DNA of 64,000 nucleotides from Sphagnum compactum (Eukaryota > Bryophyta > Sphagnopsida > Sphagnales): positions 9,672,001-9,736,000 of the forward strand of contig OZ234498.1 of the NCBI GenBank assembly GCA_965153455.1, read 5' to 3'. Position 1 is the first letter of the stretch; each line of letters opens with the position of its first letter. The position numbers and the translations under genes are program-made. This document shows positions 38,546 through 48,523 of the stretch, in pieces. The notes beneath the pieces are model-generated. The model had not been told where the DNA came from and did no database searches. It worked only from the letters and a program-made list of their open reading frames with translations.

Positions 38546-40450
38546 ATGAGCGATCGGGGTGGAGTATTACTCAGGCATCTGCATAGTGGGGGACGACATG
38601 GGTTACTGGCTTTTTTGCTACAATTCTTGGGATTTTGTAGTAGTAAGTTGTATTCGATTCATGGTTCTGGATCCGGGAATAAGCAGACGTGGGTGGTCAA
38701 GGAGAAGGAAAATCTGCGTGGGAGTGGGAAGCATCTTCTGTTAGTTGGGGGTGGTGGTGGTGGTGGTGGTGGTGTTGTTGGTGGTATCAGTAGTCGTCAT
38801 GCTGGCTTGTGGGCTGCTTTTCTCCTCGCCATTTTGTCGCTCCTTGTGATCTTTAACAATGCAAGTCTGATTTCCGACCATTTGCATACTCAAGTGGTTG
38901 TGTACAGGCAGCAGCATCGAGTCTCCTCCTCCTCCTCCTCCTTGCTTGACGGAAACGCGGGAGGAGGAGGAGGGTTAGCACGCGGAGCTTCTTCTTCTTC
39001 TCCTCCTCGCCGTGTCAAGCCGGAAGGAGTATCTTCTCCTCCTAAGTTGCCGAAGTCTCTCTTTCATCCGCGTAGATTTAGATCAAAGAAAGACGCTTCT
39101 TCTTCTTCTTCCGTTTCTCTGGTCCCCATCCCGCATCCTTGTAAAGGATTCAAAATTCCACCTCCTCCGACAGACAAGAAACGGACGGGGCCGCGCCCAT
39201 GTCCTGTCTGTTACATCCCCGAGGCCATGGCAATCAGTGCGATGCCAGAAGAAAACAGGTACGTGTCCCCTGTGCTCAAGCAGCTGAGCTACGTGAGTGA
39301 TCTGGGAGCAATCCAGCCACCTTTCCAAGGAGCCGCTGGATCTGCGTTCGGGGGATATCCAAGCCTGAAGGACAGGGAGGAGTCATTCAATATCGGAGAT
39401 TCAATGCGCGTGCATTGCGGGTTTGTGAAGGGGAGCACGCCGGGAGTGGGGACCGGCTTCGACATTGATGAGGATGATCGCGCGGAGATGTACGCTTGCC
39501 AAGGGGTGGTAGTAGCATCTGCCATCTTTGGGAATTATGACCAGCTGCAACAGCCCAAGAATGTGAGCCAGGAGGCCAAGAAGAGTGTGTGCTTTTTCAT
39601 GTTTGTGGATGAGGAGACAGAGAGCTCTCTGGAAGAAAATGAGAATTTTCTGAGTACCAAGCAGGTTGGGTTGTGGCGCATTGTGGTGGTACATAACCTA
39701 CCCTACACAGATGCACGGCGAAATGGCAAGGTGCCCAAGCTCTTGCTTCACAGGCTCTTCCCCAATGCAAGATTCTCACTCTGGGTTGATGGCAAGCTTG
39801 AGCTTGTGGTTGACCCATACAAGATCCTGGAAAGATTTCTGTGGAGGACAAATGAGACGTTTGCAATCTCGGAGCACTACAAGCGCTTTGATGTGTTTCA
39901 GGAAGCGGAGGCAAACAAAGTGGCTGCAAAATATGACAATGCTTCAATTGATGCACAAATCAAGTTCTACCGTAGTGAAGGGCTAACCCCTTACAGCGCA
40001 GCCAAGCTTCCCATCACCAGTGATGTTCCAGAGGGATGTGTCATTGTTCGAGAACACACGCCGATTGCAAACCTCTTCTCATGCCTCTGGTTCAATGAGG
40101 TAGATCGGTTCACCCCTCGAGATCAGCTCAGCTTTGGTATTGTTCGTGATAAGCTCGCTCAAAAGGTTCCTTGGCAGATTAACATGTTCAAGGATTGTGA
40201 GCGCCGCAATTTTGTGGTCCAAGGCTACCACAAAGACTTACTAGAACACACAGCAACCTTGATGACGAATTCGGAGCATTCAGAAAGTTCAGTAGATGAT
40301 GCGATAGCAGCAGATCTGAAGTCTGAAGTCAAGCCTGAGGTCTTACCAAGGAAGGTGGAATCAAACACTAGAAATAAAAAGGAGGGTGAAGGTAAGGGAA
40401 TCAGTTTGAGAAAGATACGGATGCTTTCAAGGACCACCTACCAGAGCTGA
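38546..40450 (+). CDS. DUF616 family protein, MUCI70/TOD1-like
   Basis: Intronless gene of 634 residues. The family includes Arabidopsis MUCI70 (Golgi, implicated in mucilage pectin synthesis) and TOD1 (reported as an alkaline ceramidase), so the biochemical role here is open. The ATG at 38,546 (MSDRGG) is chosen because the longer frame translates a GA microsatellite. Layout: cytosolic N-terminus with a poly-Gly tract (about 68-80), one membrane segment (about 88-104, LWAAFLLAILSLLVIF, type II topology), a Ser/Gly/Pro-rich stalk (about 120-215), a PCPVCY Cys pair (about 217-222), and the DUF616 region (about 282-570) with ASAIFGNYDQ, FSLWVDGKLELVVDPYKILE, FAISEHYKRFDVF and WFNEVDRFTPRDQLSF. 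A charged tail follows. It looks intact. Confidence 0.92.
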   Translation: MSDRGGVLLRHLHSGGRHGLLAFLLQFLGFCSSKLYSIHGSGSGNKQTWVVKEKENLRGSGKHLLLVGGGGGGGGGVVGGISSRHAGLWAAFLLAILSLLVIFNNASLISDHLHTQVVVYRQQHRVSSSSSSLLDGNAGGGGGLARGASSSSPPRRVKPEGVSSPPKLPKSLFHPRRFRSKKDASSSSSVSLVPIPHPCKGFKIPPPPTDKKRTGPRPCPVCYIPEAMAISAMPEENRYVSPVLKQLSYVSDLGAIQPPFQGAAGSAFGGYPSLKDREESFNIGDSMRVHCGFVKGSTPGVGTGFDIDEDDRAEMYACQGVVVASAIFGNYDQLQQPKNVSQEAKKSVCFFMFVDEETESSLEENENFLSTKQVGLWRIVVVHNLPYTDARRNGKVPKLLLHRLFPNARFSLWVDGKLELVVDPYKILERFLWRTNETFAISEHYKRFDVFQEAEANKVAAKYDNASIDAQIKFYRSEGLTPYSAAKLPITSDVPEGCVIVREHTPIANLFSCLWFNEVDRFTPRDQLSFGIVRDKLAQKVPWQINMFKDCERRNFVVQGYHKDLLEHTATLMTNSEHSESSVDDAIAADLKSEVKPEVLPRKVESNTRNKKEGEGKGISLRKIRMLSRTTYQS

Positions 40451-42051
40451 TCCAGCAAGCACATTCCATTAGGGTTTAGCATGCTTCATGAGATCAATTG
40501 AAGAACCTCTGTTGTCTAAATTAGGTGGAACAACAGATTGGTGACCATTTCCTCTTTTGTAGAATAGACCATGATCCTCTATCTCAATTCTTTGTATGAA
40601 AGTCTAGCATCCCAAAATGGGGTGCACAGTAATGACATTTCTGACCAGATTCTTTTGCAGTAACCAACAAAGCAGCTTTGGAGAATCAAGTTACTTGAAT
40701 CTAGAATAGAAGTCAGCATGTAGGAGTCATGTGTTGTGTTGGTAGATTAGAGCATATCCCATGTATGTTAGGCTCCTTCTTTTCATTCCAGTTTTCTCAG
40801 TTGCCTTGGAGGACATGAGATCATCAGAAGGGCATGATTTCAGTTGGTATAAGGCAATGGTAATGTTCATTAGTTTCATGGCTTAGGCTCTCACCTCAAG
40901 AGCATTGGTCCACAGTTCACCCCATACCAGGATGTTGTGCAACAATTGTTTTCACTCTTTGTTATCATCAATGGTAATCTGTTTTCGTGCAGAACTGCAA
41001 AATGAAGACAAAGGAAAATCAAGATTTTCCTTTGTGAGCCTCCTTTAAACATGGTGTGCATTCAACCGACTAGCAACTTAGTTAACCTCTTCATGTGGTT
41101 TCTTTCTGTTGGTCAACGGGATTACGGAGGTTTTAACTGCTTGGCTTATGGCTGACTGTTTGTTTTGTTAACCTGTCATGTATCTGTAGAAGCAAGGACT
41201 TACAGTCCAGCAAATAGCTGTATGTGGTGATGGAAGTTGAAATATGCATACAGAAAAGGGCACTGAGGTTTGATCAATAGAAATGGGACATTTTTATGCA
41301 AGTATCTGCAACAATCTTGACAGTGCCAGTAATCATGTTCCAAACTCCGCTTACTTCTCTGTCCAACTTCCAGGGTTCAATGTTGTTCTCAGTATGGGCA
41401 GGGTATGGTGTTTCTTTTTCAGTGTGAGACCTTCTGATATGATGTTCAGAGTAACATTGGAGACTTCCTTTGTCTTTGCTTGGATTGCTGAATGTAGCCT
41501 GCCATCCCACCTTAGAAGGCTCATAGGGATTGAGTGCCACTAATGAGAGAGATGTAAAGGACTTCATGAATGATGAAGAGGACACAATGCATGAACAATG
41601 CTTCCAAAAGGAATTGGAAAAGCTTACTGGGCAGAAGTGCTTGGGTGAACTGTCCTAATGTTGCACAGATTCCTAACTTGCAAGCTTGAAAGAATCAGCA
41701 GCCAACCTCTTGATTCAAAGTGACACTACACGGCCGCATTTTTGTTTGTCTAAAGACGAGCTTGGAGTGGAAGATGTATCCGCCAATTTTCACATCACCG
41801 ATATGCTGCAATCTGATCAATTGTGAACTCACATGATTGATCTAGCAAAGACCTGATGACAGTTCCATTGCTCAAAATGTAAGGATTTGATCACGCTCTT
41901 GACGGAGTGGAACAGTGTTAGCGTTAAATGAAACATTTTTTGGATGCAACGGAGGAAAACAACTCAAGCAGAGATCTCTCTACTGTGCATTCTCGTCTTA
42001 AAATGGTCTTGGCACCAGAGGCACTGCAAACACTTCCAATGCGCAGCTCTT

Positions 42052-42075
42052 AAAACCCTAACCCTAACCCTAATC
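42052..42075 (-). repeat. Short CCCTAA telomere-like run
   Basis: AAAACCCTAACCCTAACCCT, about three six-base units rather than the plant seven-base TTTAGGG. Its position about 0.8 kb before the mTERF start makes a telobox-type promoter element or a short interstitial telomere repeat plausible. Confidence 0.6.
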
Positions 42076-42653
42076 CTTACAAGCCCCGGCCCCTCCTTGC
42101 GTAAGACTTTGACCACTAGCTGAAGGAAATTTGCCGCTGCGCTATCGTTGGCGAGCCTCGCGAGCAGAATCTGATGCCCGCTCCGCCGCAGCAAGACAAA
42201 ACTGATGAGCTGTTGTTTCTGTTGCTGCTTCCGGAAGAAAGAATTTGGGTTTTTGACGCTTTCAAATTTTCGCACTCCATACTCACAAAACTGCGGGAGC
42301 TTCCTTACGCAAGCTTGTTTGGAGTTTGAGGGGGTTCTGAAGAAGATCACGTTTCCATGCTTTCGTTATCGAACTTTTGCTTCAATTAGCGGCAAAAGCG
42401 TTCTCGACTGCGTTTTTTATTGAAGCGGTTGTGATCTTTGCGGAGATTGTGGTTTTGCGACGATTCTTACATTATGTCGTTCGTCGTCGTCGTCGTCTTC
42501 TCGGGCTTCTGCAACATCTGCCTGTCTTTCTTCAGTCTCTGCTTCAAGGTTTGTCATGCTTTGTGAAGAAGCTTGGCATTTCCATAATGCAACGGGGTAA
42601 TTTTGGAGTGGCTCCAAGAGTTTGTGTTCCAAGGAAACTGGCACAGGCATTTG

Positions 42654-42795
42654 TGTTGTCAGGGGGTTTGAGAAAGGCTTTTCCACGAGGGAGAATGAGT
42701 TGAGGAGCGCTACCGGGAAAGATGTCGAGACATTTGCCCAGGAATAATTTTTGTGTCAGGGCGTTTGAGAAAGGGCTTTTTTTGCAGAAGAATGG
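42654..42795 (+). repeat. Diverged short tandem duplication in the mTERF leader
   Basis: TTGTCAGGGGGTTTGAGAAA at about 42,657 recurs as TGTGTCAGGGCGTTTGAGAA at about 42,751. Both continue into a GGCTTTT stretch and then GAGAATGAGTTGAG / GAAGAATGGGTTGAG. Unit about 95 bp. Confidence 0.6.
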
Positions 42796-42864
42796 GTTGA
42801 GCAGAACAGTGGTCTGAAGAGGTGGAACAGGTGAGGTGCTCGCCAGTGGGACGGACGCCTAGGG

Positions 42865-45800
42865 ATGAGGAGCGCTTGGAAAACGGTGAGAGATGGAGGT
42901 CGGTACGGGTTGGGGAATTTGCTGTTGAAGGGGAAGAAGCAAAGGTATGGAGAAAAATCTCTTTTACACCGGTGTGCTTCCACGAGCCAAGCTCGAGACC
43001 TATGTTGCAGCGTGTGTAATGCAACTCCCCCTTCTCTTCCTTCCCATCCTTCTAAATGCTCAACTCCTAAATCTCCTGTTTCTCTCTCGGCATGGCCTTC
43101 CTGCATTGAGGAACAGGCATTGGGCTTCAGAAGAGGAATGCAGTTAGAGCTGCGGCATGTTGATTTGCTTTATTCTTTTCCTTCAAGGGCTTTAGGAGGT
43201 CTGCATTTTACTGCCTCTCATGTGGATAAGTGGAGGAGAACCACAGTTGTGGCGGTTTCTGTGCGATCCAGTTATGCAACAGCAACTATTATTGCAGTGG
43301 AAGAACTTGATTTGGCAGCAGCTGTTTCAGATGACAGTATTCAAGACTCAACAGTGGTAGCCCTTGATGGTGAGCTTTCAGAAGGACTCACAGAGGATCG
43401 CCAAGGGAGCTTGTCACATGTGAATGATCTGGAGGAAAAGCTGCGGTGTTTGAGGAACTGGGGCTTGACTGAAGAGGAATTTGTCAAATTGCAACATCAC
43501 CTGCCTTCTTCTGTGCGCAGTGCTTTACTTAAGAATTCCACCAAAAAGCTGACAGAAGTTGCTTCCTTTCTTGTTCAAGAATGTGGTGTCCCAAAGCAAA
43601 AAGTTGCTAGTGCACTGATTGGAAATGTGTTTCTTGCCAGTAGCAGCATTGAAGAATGCCTGCGTCCAAAGGTTGGCTTTTCTCTCACTGTCAGCTTTTG
43701 TGCTTTCTAGGACTGGATCAGACATTGTGTGACATATTTTGGGTATTGCATCCTTTTCTTCCCACTGTTGGGTGTGATTTCACCAGAGATCTCCTCTCAC
43801 CTTGTGGCAAGGGCCCATGGATTTGGACTCGCACTGTAGTTATGCATTCTCTTTGGTCCTTACGATCCCATGCACATTTCTGCATTTGATGTGAATTTAG
43901 TGCCATGAGGAACTTGGATTTTTCAAAAGAAACAATGAGACATGGTAAATGTGCAACAACCTCTCATGACAATACTATGCAGGCAGCATCCTTCAGGAAG
44001 AGACCCTTTCTGTGTGCAAAAGTTGGCTGTGCACCCTTGTTCCTCCATGATGACTACACGCCTTTGCTATGTCTAATTTCTTAATGTTCTAAGAGATTTA
44101 AGTTTCCTGACAACTAGTATTATTTTGTTGGTTCATTTTGCAGATTGAGTACTTGCGATCTTTGGGAATTGGCAAGGATCAAGTGGCAAAGGTCATTCAC
44201 AGATTCCCTCAAATCTTGACCTACAGTATGGAGCAACGTGTGCTTCCTTTGGAGCAGAAACTCCTGGAGATCGGGTTGAAGGTATGATGAATTGCTGGCA
44301 TGTCCCTTGAAGTGCTTCTTGAAAAGATACTCGTCAGACATGAAGGTGAAAGTACTTGATGACACAGTCCAACCATTCTCATGAGTCTATTCCTTAGGGC
44401 TGGGTGCAGGGATTTATGGCCACTGAGGTGGCTGCAGGCTCAAAATGTTCAGTGCATTCCTGAGTACAGAGCTCATTATTTTAGTGACATGAGGCTTTTA
44501 TGTGTCTTTATTTTGCGAGCATGCATATGAGTTTCATCGTTTCTTGCAGTTGGAGGATATTGGAAAAGTGGTGATGAGATATCCAGGAGTACTGGGTACT
44601 GGTATCAACAAAATTGACCGAACAATCGAGTTTTTGAGAGTGGCAGGTGTCATGGAGATGGCAAAAATGATTGCCAGACATCCCCAGGTCTGTGTCTCTC
44701 CAATCTAGTTGTAAATTCACACCTGCAACTCATGCAGGACAATGTGCAGAGTACGGACTGTCATAAGTCTAGTGCAGTGTGGTGCAGACTTGTAACTTTA
44801 ACATGTGAGTTTAACATTGAGCTTCATTGTGTGTTCCATGTTGTGTCAAACTGTCTAACTGCTTAGATGGAAAGTTCAGGACATGATTAACTTTTTTGCA
44901 ATCTGAGTTTCTGCCAGAGCAACAGCAGATCAATAAGATCATCAGCATTCATCCATATATGCTGATGACCGTGCTCTTCATGGTCGAGTGCAGATTCTGA
45001 GCCTGAACTTAGATGGGAAAGTCCGGGACATGATCAACTTCATGCGATTGGAGTTGCTGCTAGAGCCAGCACAGATCAACAAGATCATCAGCATCCAACC
45101 GTCTATTTTCACTTACAGTGTGGAATCCAACTTGCGACCAAAAGTTGACTTTTTCCAGACTCTCGGTCTTGAGAAGGTTGAAGTTGGAAGGTAAGTTCAT
45201 TCAAATGATAATCCTGTCCCAGATACCACTTGTTTGTCAAGGGGATCAATCATGTCAATAATGCCCTCAGTTCTTGAGTCTTGACTGATCTAACAATTTG
45301 TTTGTTTGGAAGAGTTGCACAACCTCTGCGGAGGACTTATATCTGAAACAGCAATCCAGAGGGAAATCATTACTTTTGTCTTTAGAGGAGAAACAATTCA
45401 TCTCTTTCTTGGCACTTTGATTGCAGAAGTGTACTCTTGTTGTTTGTTTTCTAATCTAAAGCTGTTGGTAGGTGAATTTTATGTTTATATATATGTTCAT
45501 ATTTTTCCTATTTTGTGGCCCCTCTATAAGTGGAGGTTATAGAATGAACAATCCAACTCCAACTCAGATCTTTGCATGACCAGGTCAAAAAGGCATCATT
45601 TGTGGCAGGCTGGTTATCATTAAGAAACTTCTGTTAATCCAAGAGTTCCATCTGAAATTTCTGAATGGCAGGAATGCCCCAATGGGACCGCAAAGATGGT
45701 GACTACATCTGGTGGTCCCTGAGCATTTCCTAGTAGAAACCTGTCATATTTAGTTCTGACCTTTATATTGCTGTAAACTGCCTATGATCAATAACCCAAC

Positions 45801-46228
45801 TTTCTTCTCAATACAGACTTGGACTTAGACTAACATCTGATGATGTTTTGTGCTCTCCATCATTTTTTATTGGGATTGATTATTATTGGCTTTTCTTCAG
45901 GATGGTTGCACTACACCCTGCACTCATGGGCCACAGTGTGGAGACATCAATTAAGCCCAAGATTGAGTATCTCTTCAATGTGATGAACAGAGACGTGTCA
46001 GAAATTGTGGGGTTCCCTCAGTTTCTTAGCTACAGCTTGGGCCAACGCATTCAACCCAGATATGAGTTTCTTGCAGAGAGAGGCATACTTACAAGTCTAT
46101 CATCTATGCTTTCCTGCAGCCCAGAGGTTTTCCACCGTCGCTACAGCAGTAGGCTTCCTACCCCCATCCAATCGTTGTTGGCTTCCACCAAGTGTAAGAT
46201 GAAGGCAATCCCCGCTGTTGCAGTCTAG
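42865..46228 (+). CDS. mTERF family organellar protein
   Basis: Mitochondrial transcription termination factor family; in plants these act in plastids or mitochondria in transcription, splicing or ribosome assembly. Five exons (42,865-43,671; 44,144-44,281; 44,550-44,687; 44,994-45,190; 45,901-46,228) with GT-AG junctions and consistent phases (0, 0, 0, 2) give 535 residues. The N-terminal ~100 residues are basic and Ser-rich, like a transit peptide. Helical mTERF repeats follow, with the usual leucine/proline pattern: IEYLRSLGIGKDQVAKVIHR, FPQILTYSMEQRVLPL, RYPGVLGTGINKI, FLRVAGVMEMAKMIARHPQ, QPSIFTYSVESNLRPKVDFF, FPQFLSYSLGQRIQPRYEFL. It ends in the LSCSPEVFHRRY-type C-terminal motif. Exons 2 and 3 are both exactly 138 bp, as if each carried one repeat. 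The start is the first ATG of the frame; M at 43,138 is an alternative. Confidence 0.9.
44865..44960 (+). pseudogene. Decayed duplicate of part of mTERF exon 4
   Basis: Within the third intron, AGATGGAAAGTTCAGGACAT … GATCAATAAGATCATCAGCA closely matches exon 4 at 45,011-45,100 (AGATGGGAAAGTCCGGGACA … GATCAACAAGATCATCAGCA). The offset is 146 bp, so this is a tandem duplication. The copy has lost one base early and gained one later, contains in-frame stops, and has no convincing donor. It ends about 35 bp before the acceptor of the functional exon. Confidence 0.8.
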
Positions 46229-46930
46229 AAGGTTCTGGGTCTTGGATTGTTCAATCCCCACTGCAGAACATGCTACAACCATACACCTTTTAGGGATATT
46301 GGTGGGTAAGTGCCATATCCTGAGCCTTTAATGATAATGCACCATGCAGCATTGTCTTGGTGACCACTTGTGAATGGATGAGGTGTGATTTGCTTCAGGG
46401 GCTTCAGTTCCTCAGTCAATATGGGCTGAAGGTAGGATCTAGAGAGGCAATGTTGGATCTCCACCCTGGGGTAATTCTTGTCATTTCTTTCGCTTGGCTG
46501 ATGCAGCTAACCTTTGTCTATATTTAGGTCATCTAATTAGAAAATTTTGGGTGCATGTTTGTTATGCAATAAGAGAGCCATGTCTATGAAAAAAATTGTA
46601 TTCAGCTCTTAGGCAAGATCGAGTTTTGGGTGAGATCATAATTGTGATCAAGTGGAATTTTCTTTTGATTAAGGTTTTTCTCTTCTTAGTTTTAAGATAT
46701 GCTTCTGGCAAGATTGTTGTCAACATCTAAAGACATTGTAAAGTGAACCTGATTGGACAAAATGTACCGCAATGAAATTACAGTTTAGCTCAGCATTCAA
46801 ATTGCGGTTGCAAGCTTACCCAATTCTTGCTAACAAGTTTTTGAAGCCCTAGCTCAAAACATGAGTGGTAATAGGTGGTGGGTTCTGGTGGTTCCCTGGA
46901 GGTTCCCTGGAGGTGGGGTGCATGTAAGAA

Positions 46931-46988
<58 letters not shown>

Positions 46989-48523
46989 ATATATGTTCAG
47001 GTTTTATCTTGTAAATATTTGAGGGATGTGTTACAAGTCCCAGTAGGTTGAGTGGAGGGTTCCAAGATATCTTGACTGGTTGAAAAATAGACCCATTTGT
47101 TGTGGAAATGGTCATTAGGAGGGGTTTCAAGGTTTGACTATCTTTCTGCAGTAATCAGTTATCTGAAATCTCCATGTAGTTGCATCTAATTGGATTCATC
47201 ATTGAATAACTTGGAGTAAAGTTTTGAATCATTGATAATTCAAAGGTCTCTCTTTGTCATCCCCTCCGTGAAAGGATTCAGTAAAGGACTAAACAAAGTT
47301 GAAAAACCATGGTGGGTGCATTCAAAGCTTCACCCTTGATTTTCACCTTTGATGATCATGTTTGAACCTGGAACCCCTTGATTTAAGTTTTTCTTACACT
47401 TTGAAAGCTGCGTTCTTATGCAATTTGATGTGGTCTCTTCAACATTAACAAATATCTAGTCTGGTGGGTGAGGGGTGACACAGGCTGATGGAAAACAGCC
47501 CATAGGGGAATGGGAGGAGAACAACTTTCCAAGGACCCATGTTCCTCTTTTACAAATACAAAATTTGGACCATTAGTTGAGGAACAGTGCATTTAGTGGG
47601 CCATTGACATTCAAACCATTGGCTCTCTTTTTTTAGTTATTTTTGGGTATCATCACCTTGTTTTGACACACAGTTGTCTTGGTGTAAATATTATTGCAAG
47701 ATCTAGTATTTTCCTTTTAAAAACTTGCAAACCAAGGAGTTGCTGAAAATATTCAAAAAGCCTTTTCAGTTGATAATTGCATGCAGCCGATTGTTTTTCC
47801 TCTAAGAAATGAATGGAGGCAATATAACTCAACTGCAATTCAATGGTGAACAGGACATTCACATTGTTTGAGAAGTTTCTCAATTTGTTCAAAATATTCT
47901 TACATTTTGGTGATGGGACCCAAAATTCAACCTTATCTTGCAAGCATCAATGAGTATTGGCTACCACCACGGTAACAACAAACTCATTGTAATCTTTCTA
48001 TTGATTACAATTTGCAATCAATATGAGTTCTGCTTCTTAATCTTAAATCAGAATTGGTTCCAATTATTATAACAGAACATTCTCTTTCATTTCAAAGATC
48101 AGTACAAGTGACTCATGGTGTAATGGCTCTACCCTTTGTGGTAGGTTTAAACAAAGTCATGAAAGAGAATGGGAACCTTGTAACATGGTTGTCTACAAAA
48201 TGAATTTATCAATAAAGAAAACATAGAGAACACAGCTAGGTCTCCAGTTGTCACCCACTAGTTGGTTCTGAGAATCCAATCGAAAAACTCAAAATGCAGT
48301 TGGCACAGCAGACAACATACCAGCCCAGATTATCTTCCTCCAGTACTTCAGCCTTAGCAGCAAAGGCATGAGCTACTTTGTGGTTGGTTTTCAATTGCCT
48401 ATATAGAGTTGACTACCCATGCAGGGTGAAGTGGATGATCAGGGTCTAGTGGAATCGTGAATATCCATCCTCACAGTTAGACTATTCATCTTCTTCTGGA
48501 GCAATCCAGATGAAATAACAGCG
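46229..48523. other. Spacer between mTERF and thioesterase genes
   Basis: No gene seen. The two genes converge here, so it holds both 3' regions. Contains a TA/GT/GTAT microsatellite near 46,930-46,995. The minus-strand frame at 46,849-47,130 is largely a translation of that microsatellite. Confidence 0.5.
46930..46995. repeat. Compound (AT)n(GT)n(GTAT)n microsatellite
   Basis: About nine AT units, about twelve GT units, then about five GTAT units, ending ATATATG. Confidence 0.9.

Larger units (their letters stand above)
40451..42864. other. Spacer between the DUF616 and mTERF genes
   Basis: Holds the 3' region of the DUF616 gene and the upstream region of the mTERF gene. A short run of CCCTAA repeats lies at 42,055-42,073. 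Open frames on both strands (for example 41,964-42,350 minus and 42,377-42,703 plus) lack homology I recognise. The latter probably lies in the mTERF 5' leader. Confidence 0.5.

Noticed and set aside
38018-38547. Long minus-strand frames rich in Leu, Ser and Cys
   Set aside because: They are the reverse reading of CAG and GA/GT microsatellites in the DUF616 leader.
41964-42350. 128-codon minus-strand frame before the mTERF gene
   Set aside because: Runs through the CCCTAA repeats, giving Arg-Val repeats; no recognised family.
46849-47130. Minus-strand frame with Tyr-Ile and Thr-His repeats
   Set aside because: Translation of the AT/GT/GTAT microsatellite.
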